This document shows positions 1 to 10,937 of a stretch of DNA of 64,000 nucleotides, one piece after another. How positions within the stretch are numbered: position 1 is the stretch's first letter; every line of letters begins with the position of its first letter. The position numbers and the translations under genes were made by a program. The notes below the pieces were generated by a model, which saw only the letters and a list, made by a program, of their open reading frames with translations, was not told where the DNA came from and made no database searches. Source of the DNA: Usnea hakonensis (lineage: Eukaryota > Ascomycota > Lecanoromycetes > Lecanorales > Parmeliaceae); assembly GCA_013423325.1 (NCBI GenBank), contig BLJB01000064.1, positions 248,001-312,000 of the forward strand, given 5' to 3'.

Positions 1-1899
1 CAAAGACATACTAGGTATGATGATCACGGCTTCTAGAGAAATACTCATCCACTGATGTGCTCCTTCCAGCTCGCTCGAAGACTGGCTCCGGCAAGACTGC
101 TGCATACATCCTTCCAACTCTCCAATCGATACTGCAGAGAAAATCAGTCGGTAACTCCTGTAGCTTCAAAGCTGTACATAGCTAATATCGCTACCCAGAC
201 TAATTCCACCTACAAAGCTACGTCTACCCTCATCCTCGTGCCCACGCACGAGCTTGCCAAACAGGTCTCCGATGCCGTCTCCCATTTCTCCGCGTTTTGT
301 TCCAAGGACGTTCGAGCTGTCAATCTCAATCCTCTCAATGCTTCCAAAAAGAAGGTGCCTGAAAGCGTGCAGCGGTCACTTCTCGCCGAAGTCCCAGACA
401 TTGTCATCGCTACCCCGGCGCGTGCATCTGTATATCTACAAAGCTCATCGTTCTCAGTCGAACAGCTCAGACACTTAGTGATAGACGAAGCAGACCTGAT
501 TCTTTCATATGGTCATGACGAGGATTTACAAATTATTTCGGAAGCAGTCCCGCAAGGGGTTCAGACAATTCTGATGAGCGCAACCCTGAGTACCGAAGTC
601 GACACCCTGAAAGGACTCTTCTGCCGGGATCTAGCAGTCTTAAACTTCCAGGAGACAGTGGAAGACAGCGGTGGTGTCAGTCAGTATACAGTCAAGTACG
701 TTTCTTCGACATCATTGTTGACGAGCTTTTACGGTTGTTAACGATTTCCCTACAGATGCGCAGAGGACGAAAAGTTCCTTTTGACCTACGTGATCTTCAA
801 ATTGAAGCTGATCAAAGGAAAGTGTATCATCTTCGTCGCGGATATCGACAGATGTTACCGCTTAAAGCTTTTCTTCGAGCAGTTCGGGATCAAGAGTTGT
901 GTTCTCAACTCAGAATTACCAGTCAATTCACGTGTTCATGTTGTCGAAGAGTTCAATAAGAATGTATATGATATTATTATAGCTTCCGACGAACGTGAGG
1001 TTCTGGATGTGCCAGAAGAGCGTAACCCGAAAAAGCACTGGACCGATGGTGATCGAGGAAAATCGTATCATGATGACGACGTCACTAACACTAAAGATGC
1101 GCCTTCCATTTCCCCTGAGGGCGATGCTATTCACGATGAGGTAGCATCTGACGACGCAACGACTGCCGAGCCCCCAAAAAACCAACCCACGAAAAGTAAG
1201 AAAAGCAAAGAGTATGGCATATCGCGCGGTATCGATTTTCAAAATGTCGCCTGCGTCCTTAATTTCGATCTTCCGACCTCACTCACATCGTATACACATC
1301 GCATAGGAAGGACGGCACGGGCTGGGAAAACGGGAATGGCGTTATCATTTGTTGTGCCTGCAGAGCATTATCACAAGCATAAACCGACTACCGTTGTCAG
1401 TGCGCGGTACGACGAAGAAGTCCTAGACAAAATCCTGAGATTCCAACACAAGAGGGGCAAGGAAGTGAAGGATTACCACTTTGATATGAAGCAGGTCGAA
1501 TCTTTTCGCTACCGCATGAACGATGCATTACGAGCAGTCACGCGGATTGCTATCCGAGAAGCACGCACCCGAGAGCTGAGGCAGCAGCTCTTAAAGAGTG
1601 AGAAGCTGAAGAGGCATTTCGAAGAAAATCCGGAGGATTTGCATCACCTAAGGCACGACGGTGAACTCAGAGCAGCGAGGATTCAGCCCCATCTAAGGCA
1701 CGTTCCCGAGTATCTCATGCCAAACAACGGCGGGAAAAGCATTGCGGGAGAAGACATTGGCTTCGTAGGTTTGAGGAAGACCACAGACAACAGGATCAGA
1801 AAAGCGAGAATGCAAAATCGTACGAAAGGGAAAGGCAAGAAACTTGTGGGACGAAAGTCGGATCCTTTGAAGACCTTCAACGCAAAGGGGAGACGTTAG
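1..1899 (+). CDS. DBP9: ATP-dependent RNA helicase Dbp9 (5' partial)
   Basis: DEAD-box helicase of the Dbp9/DDX56 group, a nucleolar enzyme needed for maturation of the large ribosomal subunit. The window begins inside the gene. Exon 1-14 reads KDIL, then intron 15-69, and the next exon gives Ala-Arg-Ser-Lys followed by Walker A TGSGKT (81-98). A second intron is needed between about 147 and 198: a GTCGGT donor with acceptor at 198 keeps phase, as does the better GTAACT donor at 151 with acceptor at 181, but that intron would be only 31 bp. Exon to 695, intron 696-755 (60 bp), final exon 756-1899. DEAD box at 484-495, SAT motif near 574-582, motif VI HRIGRTARAG from 1297. An acidic insert lies between the helicase C-lobe motifs, and the basic tail (RYRMNDALRAVTR, lysine-rich end) is typical of Dbp9. 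The identity is firm; only the second intron boundary is uncertain. Confidence 0.93.
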
Positions 1900-2994
1900 T
1901 ATCAAGCCCATCAAATCTCACAGCGTGCCCGTCTCATGGAACAGGGTTCGTACCCCCTTCGAGTGAGGAATTTGCTGGGCAAAAATCTCTAGGCGACGGA
2001 AAACTTATACAGCTATCCCAATGGCTTAGACCTACAAGTCACCCACTTCCGCAATCTTGTACCGCCAGTCTTTAGGGTGAAAATGTTTAATTGACATAGT
2101 GCTACAAGCTATTGGGACTCAACCAGGCATATTCCTTGAATATGTACCTGCTGTGCAAGAGTCCCCATGCCTACAACGAGACGCTTCAGTTGGATCCCCC
2201 GGCGCTTTTAGTAGCAAAGCGCTGCAGTCACTGGTAATGACTGGAATTACTCCACTTAAATCACAAAATAGGAACTAGAGCTGTCCAGACAGTACACAGG
2301 AGAGCTGGAATGCACAACGTGCGAGTACAGACCGTTGCTGCATATTCGCCGTTAACCCGTTATGCAATGTACACACAATCGTGACGTGCGAATTTGTTGA
2401 GTTTCTTGCTGGGTCTTGCATTGTATAAAAGCACTAGAATCCTCATCGACCGATCTGAAAGCTCGAACATCCCGAATGGCCCCCGGAGACTTGCCAAAGA
2501 CGTCGCAAACAAGCAATTACGTTTCATTGCTGACCAAGATTTGTACGGAAGACCACCGTCTGAAACCAGAACATTGCGTAACCACTTGAAACGCTGTTGC
2601 TCGAGAATGAGCTCGTGATCACGGAAGGTCATCAATTAGTATTCATATTATTCTTCCACTTGCAAAAGCCGAAGTCAGCTGCGCTGGAATGACACATTGA
2701 ATCAAGGTTCGCTTGATACTCTACTTCCAGTGTACGATCTCGTATGGAGCCAAGACTTCTTTTATGTCTCATTCGAACATTGGACTTCAGTCGCCATTCT
2801 ACAATCCTGCGATCCTACGATCGACGTCCATGAAAGGACATCTACTATCACTTCCAAGGAAGCCCCCGAAGTATATACCACCTAACGCTACCAGGCTCCA
2901 AGCCTCCAACAGGACACGAGCTGAGAAAGGATCTGATTGAGCACCCCACGTACTAGTCCAGTGCACGTGAGAGCAGAATTTCCCTTTGTGCAGT

Positions 2995-3075
2995 CTGCTC
3001 TGCCGAGATCCGAACTCATGACAGCCAATATATTCCTTACGATCCAGATGCTCTAACCAGCATACCGAAGCGGTG
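2995..3075 (-). other. tRNA-derived sequence (pseudogene or SINE head)
   Basis: Read on the minus strand, 3044-3066 carries an A-box-like segment (GGTTAGAGC preceded by a TATGC D-stem strand), and 3005-3017 carries a B-box-like GAGTTCGGATCTC with a mostly paired T-arm. The spacing between them is several bases longer than in an intronless tRNA and no clean anticodon stem or paired acceptor forms, so this is not a functional tRNA. It fits a decayed tRNA gene or the 5' part of a tRNA-derived SINE. Confidence 0.35.
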
Positions 3076-3873
3076 CAGTCGAGCGTCATGAGATAAGATT
3101 TGGGAGCCGCAGAGGCTGTGCGAGGGATACGGGACAATAGGATTCTCCTTCGACTTCAAACACCATTTAATGGCTCTAGTCATACTCAAGCAAAGGAGAT
3201 TGGGAAGGCTTTGACGGGTGATCGGCAGAATAAAAACAACTCAACAGGCCAGCTGGTCTGGAGTGCGCCTTCACCGACTATCGTCACTTGTATCCACTCT
3301 ACTCGGTGTGATAGGTGCAAAAAGGTCTCAGGACTGAGTCAGGAGGCAATGGGTGATGATGAGCCACCCTTATCACCCAAGCGATAGCCGCACCAGACAA
3401 GACGGTGAAGCGCGTTTCATATTCCATATTTGCCTCAACATTTCCTCGATTACTGTCTTAGTGTGATCGATTGCGCAAGAGTGTGACGTATCCCACCATC
3501 GGCATGGCCACATGGATTGTTGTACCCTACGCTCGCAGTTTGAGTGGGCGGCAATCCCACTCTCCCCCACGATGCCGAATCACCTCCTGCACACCGATCT
3601 ATCCACCGTCTCTTTTAGTATCGTGCCATCCAAATCGATTGGCTTACCTCTTCGATTGACTTGCCTTTTCTTTGGTCGCTTCATGCATCTTGTTTCAATA
3701 GGTTAGGCGCAGCTCTCGATCGTCGCTGCCTCCGTCACCTTACCCACCATCCATGCTTGCAATAGGTCAGCATCGCTTCCTTCCACACTGCTTGTCTCAA
3801 TTGCGCTGATCTCAGCCGCTGTGTTTTCGGTCATCGTCATCGTGAGATGAGATATTCTTTCTGCCCTTGTGAG

Positions 3874-3881
3874 TATATATA
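3874..3881 (+). promoter_or_regulatory. TATA box of the secreted-protein gene
   Basis: TATATATA lies about 205 bp upstream of the ATG at 4086, followed by a CT- and CA-rich leader without upstream ATG-rich structure. This is typical of a strongly expressed fungal gene with a long 5' leader. Confidence 0.5.
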
Positions 3882-4085
3882 CCCAGCTTCTTCCCCACAC
3901 ATAGCTCCATAAATTCCCCATAACTTTGAAGATCATCTTTAACTTTATTCCATTAACTCTCCATCTAGCACAGGCCAACAGCCAACATCTCCATTCTCAT
4001 CATAAACTCTTATTCTCGACACCAAACATCATCTACCAATCACCATCAACCGGCATCACTCCATACTTTCCACACAATCGCCAAT

Positions 4086-4520
4086 ATGAAGTTTTCTTCA
4101 GCAGCTCTGACCGTAGCCGCCATCTCTCTTATCTCTACTACTCACGCGGCCCCCTTGTCCTTCACGAACGGAGAAATTTCTGGCCGTCTCCACCACCGCC
4201 GCGGCTCTGACCTCTCCGAGATGCCATCGCAGCACGAGGTTGCCAACGTAGTCATGGAGGATCTAGATGCCAGCTTCGAGCCTGGAGCCACCCTCCTCCT
4301 GCCCCGCATTTTCAACTTCTTCAAGCGTCAAACCAGTTCAAGTACCGCCTCGCTCAGCTCCTCGTCATCGTCGGACTACTCGACTGGGAGTACCGAAACA
4401 TCTGGAACGACGGATCGAGATGCCCACACCGCCGTCATGTCGCCCAATTACGAGTCGTACGGCTTCGCTTCCGAAGGCGGTCCAGCCACTGCATTGACTG
4501 CGATCAGAGAGAAGGAGTAA
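4086..4520 (+). CDS. Small secreted serine-rich protein, possible precursor
   Basis: 144 residues, single exon. Residues 1-21 form a clear secretion signal (MKFSSAALTVAAISLIS, then THA|AP cleavage). The mature part has two dibasic sites suitable for Kex2-type processing, HHRRG near residue 39 and FFKRQ near residue 82, followed by a serine/threonine-rich stretch (about 84-110) likely to be O-glycosylated. It has no cysteines, so it is not a disulfide-stabilised effector. The upstream TATA box and long CA-rich leader suggest strong expression. Family not recognised; a processed peptide, a wall-associated protein or a protein of unknown role are all possible. Confidence 0.7.
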   Translation: MKFSSAALTVAAISLISTTHAAPLSFTNGEISGRLHHRRGSDLSEMPSQHEVANVVMEDLDASFEPGATLLLPRIFNFFKRQTSSSTASLSSSSSSDYSTGSTETSGTTDRDAHTAVMSPNYESYGFASEGGPATALTAIREKE

Positions 4521-5535
4521 AAGCATTGCCAAGTCTTGGTGGCCTTGGGTGTGTTTTGTACGATATGGATTCACCACAACAATATGAACGATAACGATGA
4601 CTGCAACAATGATGATCAAAGCAACAGCAACCACTAGCACCAAGCGCGGGCAGGATTCCGCTGCTATTCCACGCACCGCTTAGGATCAGGATGGAGACGG
4701 GATGGGAGAGATGATTTTGGGTTGGGGAACGGGTTGGACGAAATGCTTGGGAATTTGTCTTTTGGATGAAAGTTGTCGGTTGATTGGGTTACTCGTTTGC
4801 CACGTTTTGGAACGAATGCTTCTGCGTTTGAAGGATCGTGCTACTGCTATGCAAGACTGTGTGGGAGATGGTTATGAACAGGGGAGGGGAGGGGAAGAAG
4901 ATTGAGACTGGTTGGGTATGCGGAAATTGGATTCGGCTGGCTTGGCTGATGAGATTGGATCGTTCGTTTATTACGAGAATCTGAAAGTTCCAAGATTTTG
5001 GATTACTCTCGTTTGATAGGTAGAAAGAGGAAATGAATCAAACTATGCAAAATCATATCCTTCACTCCTCCCCCTTACTTTACCCCTCCTGGTCCTATAT
5101 AGCCTATGCCCAATTATTCCTATCCAACTACTAAAAAAACCCAGCCACACAACCTCAAACCTTACCTTTTCCCCCGCCCCCATACATCAATCCCTTCAAC
5201 ATGTGTAGAGGAGCGAAGAAAGATAAGTCTGTACCTATACCCGTGCCCGTACCTATTACCATACCTCTACATATAACTATGAACATATACCCATCCACAT
5301 CGTCATCATTCCTTGTCCATCCATCCATATCAGAAACACCACTCAACCAACAAGCAGAAAGCAGGAGCCTACTCCAAACGAGGCGAGGGGGGGCAAAGAA
5401 AAGAAAAGAAAGAAAAGAAAAGAAAAGCAAAGAAGAAAGAGCAATACATTCATTCCTTCCCTCCATCCATCCACTCATACCACTGCCGCTTTAAATTCTT
5501 TCTTAGCGTAGTAGAAAGGGGATATGGGGCTGATG

Positions 5536-5566
<31 letters not shown>

Positions 5567-5568
5567 NN

Positions 5569-5621
<53 letters not shown>

Positions 5622-6328
5622 GAGAGAGAGCGTGTGTGTGTCTGTCTGTCTGTTTGCCTACAAACATATATCCCCATAGCTACAAACGCCATGAAATGAA
5701 CCAGAGACGACATGACCAAAAAAAAAAAAGGAAAAAAAAGAGAGAAAAGAGCGTATACAAAGGTGACCCAAACGAAAAAGATAGACATCAAGGTACGGGA
5801 AGCGGTGTATCATTTTTTAATTTCTTTCTTTCTGGCCTGTGATTCTGATTTCGAAAAGAGAGAGAGGGTTGAAGGTAGGTGGGGTCAGAGATTTCGTGTG
5901 GGGGACGGACGGACGGCGTCAAAGGTAGGTGAATAAATATGATTGTTTGTGGTGGGTGAAAACAGGGGTAGATATGGCAGCGCTTGAGCTGATTTTGGCG
6001 GATGATGATGATGATGGTTCGATTGATCATGGAAAGAGATAAAGATGGATTCAGGGATTCATTTCCTTTGGAGTTCACATGGTTCAGATACATACTTGCA
6101 TTTGCATGCCATCATCTACGATGAAAGTGATCGCTAGCCTCCCAAGCAGCAGGGACGAATGCGAATGCAAATGCATCAACGAGAAGACAGGGGCGTAAGC
6201 CAAGCCGTCTGAACCTGCAAATCTAAACCATGCGCGCACGCTCAATGCAAGCAGAGTTTACCAGCCTCATGTATCCCATGCCTTCGTGAATCTTCGAACC
6301 ACTCTGAATTACAACTCTGCACTTCCAC
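4521..6328. other. Intergenic with simple-sequence tracts
   Basis: No supportable gene. The stretch holds long purine/pyrimidine runs (GA-rich 5380-5440, A-rich 5720-5765), the G-homopolymer at 5539-5620 and a GATGAT run near 6001-6016. Open frames crossing it code for polyglycine/polyproline and are composition artefacts. Confidence 0.7.
5539..5655. repeat. Poly-G tract with assembly gap and compound microsatellite
   Basis: An uninterrupted run of about 80 G broken only by NN at 5567-5568, followed by (AG)5, a GT run and (CTGT) repeats to about 5655. The two Ns inside a homopolymer suggest an unresolved consensus, so the true length is unknown. A G-run of this length could fold into G-quadruplexes. 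Confidence 0.9.
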
Positions 6329-8295
6329 TCACCAGGTCTCCTGTATTTTGCGTTAATCACACTTGCCTCGACATAAGTGCGAGTTCAACTTACGGCGATG
6401 TATTGACCACCATCCTTTTTCTTCGCCCAGAACTCTTCTGCTTCCTCCTGCCTCAGGTTCCCCTTGTCCATGGCCACATCAACTAGCGCCCTCTCGACGC
6501 CTTCTCCCATGCCCCGAGAACTTCCGCAAACGAACACCCGTCCATCCAAGGCGTTGATGATGAACCACACCAGATCGGCCTGATGTCTCACCTCCTCTTG
6601 AACGTAGCGTCCCTCACCGCTTCGGCTTTGTACCACCTTCTTGACCTTTTCTTCTTCAACGCCCCACTCGCCGCTATACAGTTCATCCAACAGGCTATCC
6701 CGCACACCCTGCAGAACCCAAACTTTGTTGGCACAGTTGGCTGACTTAAGGCGCCGTTGCACAAAGCCTCGAAATGGAGCTACACCCACGCCTGCACCAA
6801 TGAGCAGCATAGGCCCATCCGTCACGAACTCGCGCGCTAAAGGGTTGGCCATCAACCCCCGAAACATGGGCACTCGAAGGTCGAGATCGATGGCCTTGAT
6901 TCCATCTTTCTCGCCCTCCTGCACCTTCTTTGCAATGCGTTCAAGGAAGCCAGACCCGACACCTGTGCGAGGTCCGCCGCGCCAATTGGCAGTCTCGTGT
7001 ACCGTGACGGCAATTTCGATCAAGCGGCGACAGTTGGTACCCGCCCGTGTACAGGAAATTTGAGGGTCCTGGCTCAACGAATAGAAGCGTGGCATAAGGG
7101 TATTGAGAACGGAGAGAAGATGAGGTAGCGGTGGGTGAGATGACGGGAAGGCATTGAGCAATTGCGCGATCGTGATGTGGGGACCTGTGCGGAGGTCACA
7201 GAAGGCTGCTTGGCCTTGGGCAGATGATAGGTAGAGCAGAATCTTTTTCTCATCAGGGCCTGTTGCATACTCGGCGAGCAGACGAAGGAGTGGCTTGGTC
7301 GGCGCATAGCTCTGGACGTCAGAGCACCAAGTCAGGAGTTCTCTCCTGGTAGTGACTAGCTGTCTAGGCTTCTCGTCGCCCCAAATTGTGGGCCATCGCC
7401 CTGTGCTGGTCTTCATCATTACCGGCTTGTCTCGGGCGTATGCCGGGATGCTGAGAAGGTCAAAGATCTCGTCCACGAGGTCATCCGAATTGGGTGCCTG
7501 TATACCCACAGCACCACCGACGACAAAGTCGACATCCCCACTTTCAGCTGGGTAATCCGTAACGTCGAGATCGAAATGATAGGTTCGCTTTTCAGCTCCA
7601 GGTTTGGTCAACTCCCTTGCGTGGTGTACCTTGGCAGAGTAAACCTCGTACGGGGGGTGTGGGGTCACGAATTTTGGAGGATGCTTTTGTGCCTTTGACT
7701 GGTCTGGAGTGGTTTCTGTGAACAATTTTTCGAAGGAGATTGCCTCAGCAGGAAGGTCGACAGTGTTGGTTAGCTTGCTGTCGTGGCTGAGAGGGCCGAG
7801 TCTAAGACAAAGGGTCCGGAAAGCATCATTGTCTGGAACGATTACCGGACAATTGGACTTGGTGGCTGGGTCTTCTTCCAAACGGTTCAAGAAACAGCAG
7901 CCTCCTCCACAGCAGACCTTCTCAATCTCTCTAGTCTCCGCACCTCGCACAGGTGACAGGATGCGTCGCACATCCTCTGTGCTTTGCGATATGAGTACGG
8001 TCGAAGCTCGTCTCCTCCGTGGTGCGGTCGGAGGTACAGCAAAAGTCCCATCAACCTTTTGTTGATCAACGCCCTCATCGAGCTGAGGATCTGTCGCCGG
8101 CGTGCCTGGTGATTCGTTTTCAGAGCCAGAGGTGTATTCGGTGGACTTTGAGGATGCTGAGTCAGATAACGGCTCTGTGGCTAAGTTTCTCACTTGATAG
8201 GGCATAGAGATTGGCTCATGAGGTATAGGATCATTAGGGTGACAGGTAGAGGATTCGGCCAGACAGGTATGATGATTGCATTGTGGGTGAGGCAT
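6329..8295 (-). CDS. NADPH-dependent diflavin-reductase-like protein lacking FMN domain
   Basis: Related to the FAD/NADPH half of cytochrome P450 reductase and sulfite reductase flavoprotein: RFYSL FAD-binding motif, GAGVGVAPFRGF nicotinamide-binding loop and CGSSRGMGEGV near the C-terminus. The normal N-terminal flavodoxin (FMN) domain is absent; in its place are about 150 residues with a cysteine cluster (CCGGGCC), so electrons would have to leave FAD for another partner. Start chosen at 8295 (MPHPQC); an upstream in-frame ATG (8361) lies in a probable 5'-UTR intron with GTACGC donor, GCTGAC branch point and CCAG acceptor. The reading frame seems to end ...IAVS, but GTAAGT there begins a 53-bp intron (6341-6393) and a 12-nt last exon adds Glu-Thr-Trp-stop, restoring the terminal Trp expected for this fold. 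Total 637 residues. Confidence 0.8.
6341..6393 (-). other. Terminal intron of the reductase-like gene
   Basis: Donor GTAAGT, TTAAC-type branch point and CAG acceptor on the minus strand. Splicing replaces a two-codon read-through end with Glu-Thr-Trp-stop, giving the C-terminal aromatic residue that stacks on FAD in CPR-like proteins. Confidence 0.75.
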
Positions 8296-9585
8296 TATGG
8301 AAGAGCAGGTGAGGGTACGATGTAGGTGGCGAAACGCTGGACAAAGCAAAGCCGTCAGCAATAATTCTGCGCTACGTCGAAATGGCAGTCATATAAGATT
8401 TGAATCTCTGACCGAGCGTACCTAAATTCACAGGGGTCGGAGAGATGGATTTGATCGGGTAGTCGCGTAGGCTCGTAGAGAAGAAGCGGCGTGAAGCCCG
8501 CCGGAGAATGCGGGGTGCATGAAGACACAATGTCTAAGAACAAGTGAGGTAAAGAGTATTTTTGTGCTAATTCTATTCCAATCTCACAAAATGAAGAAAA
8601 GGAGAGTTTGGGGGTGTGAATATATTTGAAGGTCGGGTGAATATACGGAGCATTGTTGTAGAATGGTAGTATTATTGATTGACATTAGTGATTGATTAGA
8701 TTAAGTAATAATTAAGGCTCCGTGGAAGTAAAGTACCATCATTTTATGACATTACAACGCCAAGACTTCTTCGAACATGAAAACTGGGACCGCCTTCTGA
8801 AATTAGGGTTAGGGTTCTTTGGGAGGACCCGAGTATAGATCCCTTTCCATTTCAATAGCATTCCACCTTGGACGATAAGTATCGTACGATAGAATCCATA
8901 TACATAAAGAATCGGGTAGATACGGATCGCATAATCCATCGCCTGAGATAATGCAACGATAATAATAAAAGAGAAAAATAGTTCAGTACAAGAGCATGAC
9001 CAATTCACCAAATCAAGTCTGACTTTAAAACATTATCGGACCCGACAAATCAAAACCCTTCATTTACCTGCACAGCTACAACTCAAAGCTTCCCAACAAC
9101 GGAAACCCTTCATACGCTTCCCGACCAACTGCGGACCTGCAGGCTCTTTCGCGTCAAAATCAAGGTAAAAAACCTGGGGCTGCACGCATTGCCTAGCTGC
9201 TCCTATAGCTCTGTTATCTACTAGGATCTGCCAAAAGTATGCTACTGAAAAGTCTCAATCGAGTCCCGAACCACCTGCGGCCAAAAATCCAAGTTCATCT
9301 TGGTCGGAGTCGGAGACATTAAGACCTTGGTGGACTTTCATATGGAGAATGAGCCTTGGCCCGATTAGGCAGGCCGAATATCTCTGTACTTTGGCAGTGA
9401 ATGCCGAGTCGAATAAGAATTCGCATCTTAACCACCACGATTGACCGTTTCAGGTGGTGAACTCAGGAGTAGACATTGCTGCCAGGCTGCTAGCATCCAG
9501 TTCATGCTATAGTTGTGCAGTCATCTCTATTCGATAGATAGCTATCTGCTTATCTGTTTTGTACTCTTCTGACTTGTCTTTCCGC
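8296..9585. other. Upstream region of reductase-like gene; otherwise nothing seen
   Basis: Contains the probable 5'-UTR and its intron (roughly 8338-8421 on the minus strand). The rest has only short frames. Two tandem TTAGGG units occur at 8803-8816; two copies in an internal position are not a telomere. Confidence 0.5.
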
Positions 9586-9589
9586 TCAC

Positions 9590-10600
9590 CACAGACTTTT
9601 GGCTGCCCGATATTGCTTCCAGGCTGCTCCCATAACCAACTGCTCAGCCAATGTCCACTTCTCGTTGAACAAACTGTTTTCTTCCTCCGGCTTGTCATTC
9701 AACCAAGCCATCGTTGAGATTTTCGGAAAGATCCTGCTGTTGCCAAATATCACCGTCGGTAGCAAGGATGATCGAGAGAGGTTGAGTATTATTACGAGAC
9801 TTGACAGATGCTCTGACTGCAGCAAGTGTTGCGGTACCGCTACAATTTCTCTCAAGCTCATTCAAAGACGTTACTGCATTCTCGAGGGACGTTTGGTCGT
9901 AGGCTCGGCTCCATGTGAAAAGAAGAGAATGGTGAGTTTCGAAGCAGCAAATGTTGAACTTGATCCCAACAGGCAAAGACCTCAAGAATATGCTGAGCGC
10001 GGGAACCAAAATTGTGGACCTGACGCCTCTCATACCGCCACTTTGGTCCGCGATAAAGATCGCCTCTGGTTTCGACTTCTGCACAAGGCCCTTTATGACA
10101 AGCCTGGCTATCAGAGCCCGTTACTTGGGAATTGTAGGATGGGTCTCCAGGAGGGCTTTGGGCTTGCCATTGTCTTCCTTTGGGCGGAAGAAGACGGTCA
10201 AACGACTTTCTCGAAACAGGCAATTGATCATAGGACCAGTCGTCATGAAATTCTTGGAGGATAAACGATCTTCAAGCCCCAAAACGTGTCTCACGAGCCA
10301 GATTGATATATTTAATCATGTAGGGAGGGTTCACTTTGGAGCAACGTACCTGGTGTATCAACTCCGGAATGAAGTCTTCATGCAGGGTACTTGTGCGAAG
10401 AGAGAAGGTAGCAGAAGCTCTTGATAGATGCAGTAGTTGAGACTTGCCGGTCGAGGTCTTACCTAGAGCTATGGCGGTCAGGTGACTTGGCGAGCGTACT
10501 TCTTTGAATGGGAGAGTCCTCTGGCCTGATAATGTCAATTGTAATGGCAATACCTCCTTTCAACACCGTTGAGTTGATCTGATCCATCTTTATTTGACCA
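9590..10600 (-). pseudogene. Decayed VIT/von Willebrand A domain protein gene
   Basis: Minus-strand fragments match the order of fungal VIT-VWA proteins. The N-terminal VIT part reads GGIAITIDI near 10530-10554, then a frame shift, then SPSHLTAIALGKTSTGK and a STLHEDF segment. KPKALLETHPTIPK is followed by an in-frame TAA at 10121-10123 (family expects Gln, a CAA-to-TAA type change), then RALIARLV and the VWA domain (EAIFIADQSGGM, LPVGIKFNICCF, ATDGDIWQQQ). The MIDAS Asp-x-Ser-x-Ser has become Asp-Gln-Ser-Gly-Gly. After the VWA domain most of the C-terminal half is missing; only a tail-like AWLNDKPEEENSLFNEKW remains near 9650-9715. One frameshift, one nonsense codon and a deletion indicate a dead gene. 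The VIT N-terminus upstream of 10600 is also absent. Confidence 0.7.
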
Positions 10601-10937
10601 TATTTAAGGTGACACGCCAGCATGCTTCGTTCGAGGTGAACAATAGGTACTATGCCCGATCTTTGCCAAAAAGGCGATCCCTCACTGGGCGTATTGTGCT
10701 CTTTTCTCTAATCAAGTTGCAGGATAACAAGTACTCCCCAAACTCGGTAACTTGACTCTTCTATGAGTGCTAAGCAAGAAAAGGATCAGATGAGGTCGTC
10801 GAGACTCTACTCGGCTATTCTACTCTAGCGCAAAGGCCCCGCCCTTCCGTCGGCTCTACTTCGGTAATGGATCAGTCACTTTCCTGATACACATTCACGA
10901 ATCGCAATATTTGACTCATTCCGTGTTAGATATTTAG
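10601..10937. other. Promoter region of arginyl-tRNA synthetase
   Basis: About 340 bp between the VIT/VWA remnant and the synthetase start. No further coding signal seen. Confidence 0.5.

Larger units (their letters stand above)
1900..4085. other. Intergenic, no convincing gene
   Basis: Short open frames on both strands lack recognisable domains, start context or conserved splice structure. The stretch contains a short inverted repeat (2970-2976 with 2995-3001), a tRNA-like segment on the minus strand (about 2995-3075) and, at its right end, the TATA box and long 5' leader of the next gene. Confidence 0.6.

Noticed and set aside
5313..5842. Overlapping frames on both strands coding for polyglycine/polyproline
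   Set aside because: They are produced by the G-homopolymer and adjacent microsatellite, and read through Ns.
8803..8816. TTAGGG repeats as an interstitial telomere
   Set aside because: Only two units; similar words occur by chance, and a second near-match lies at about 61796.
9599..10264. 221-codon plus-strand frame
   Set aside because: It is the antisense of the VIT/VWA remnant, which has clear homology-type motifs on the minus strand.
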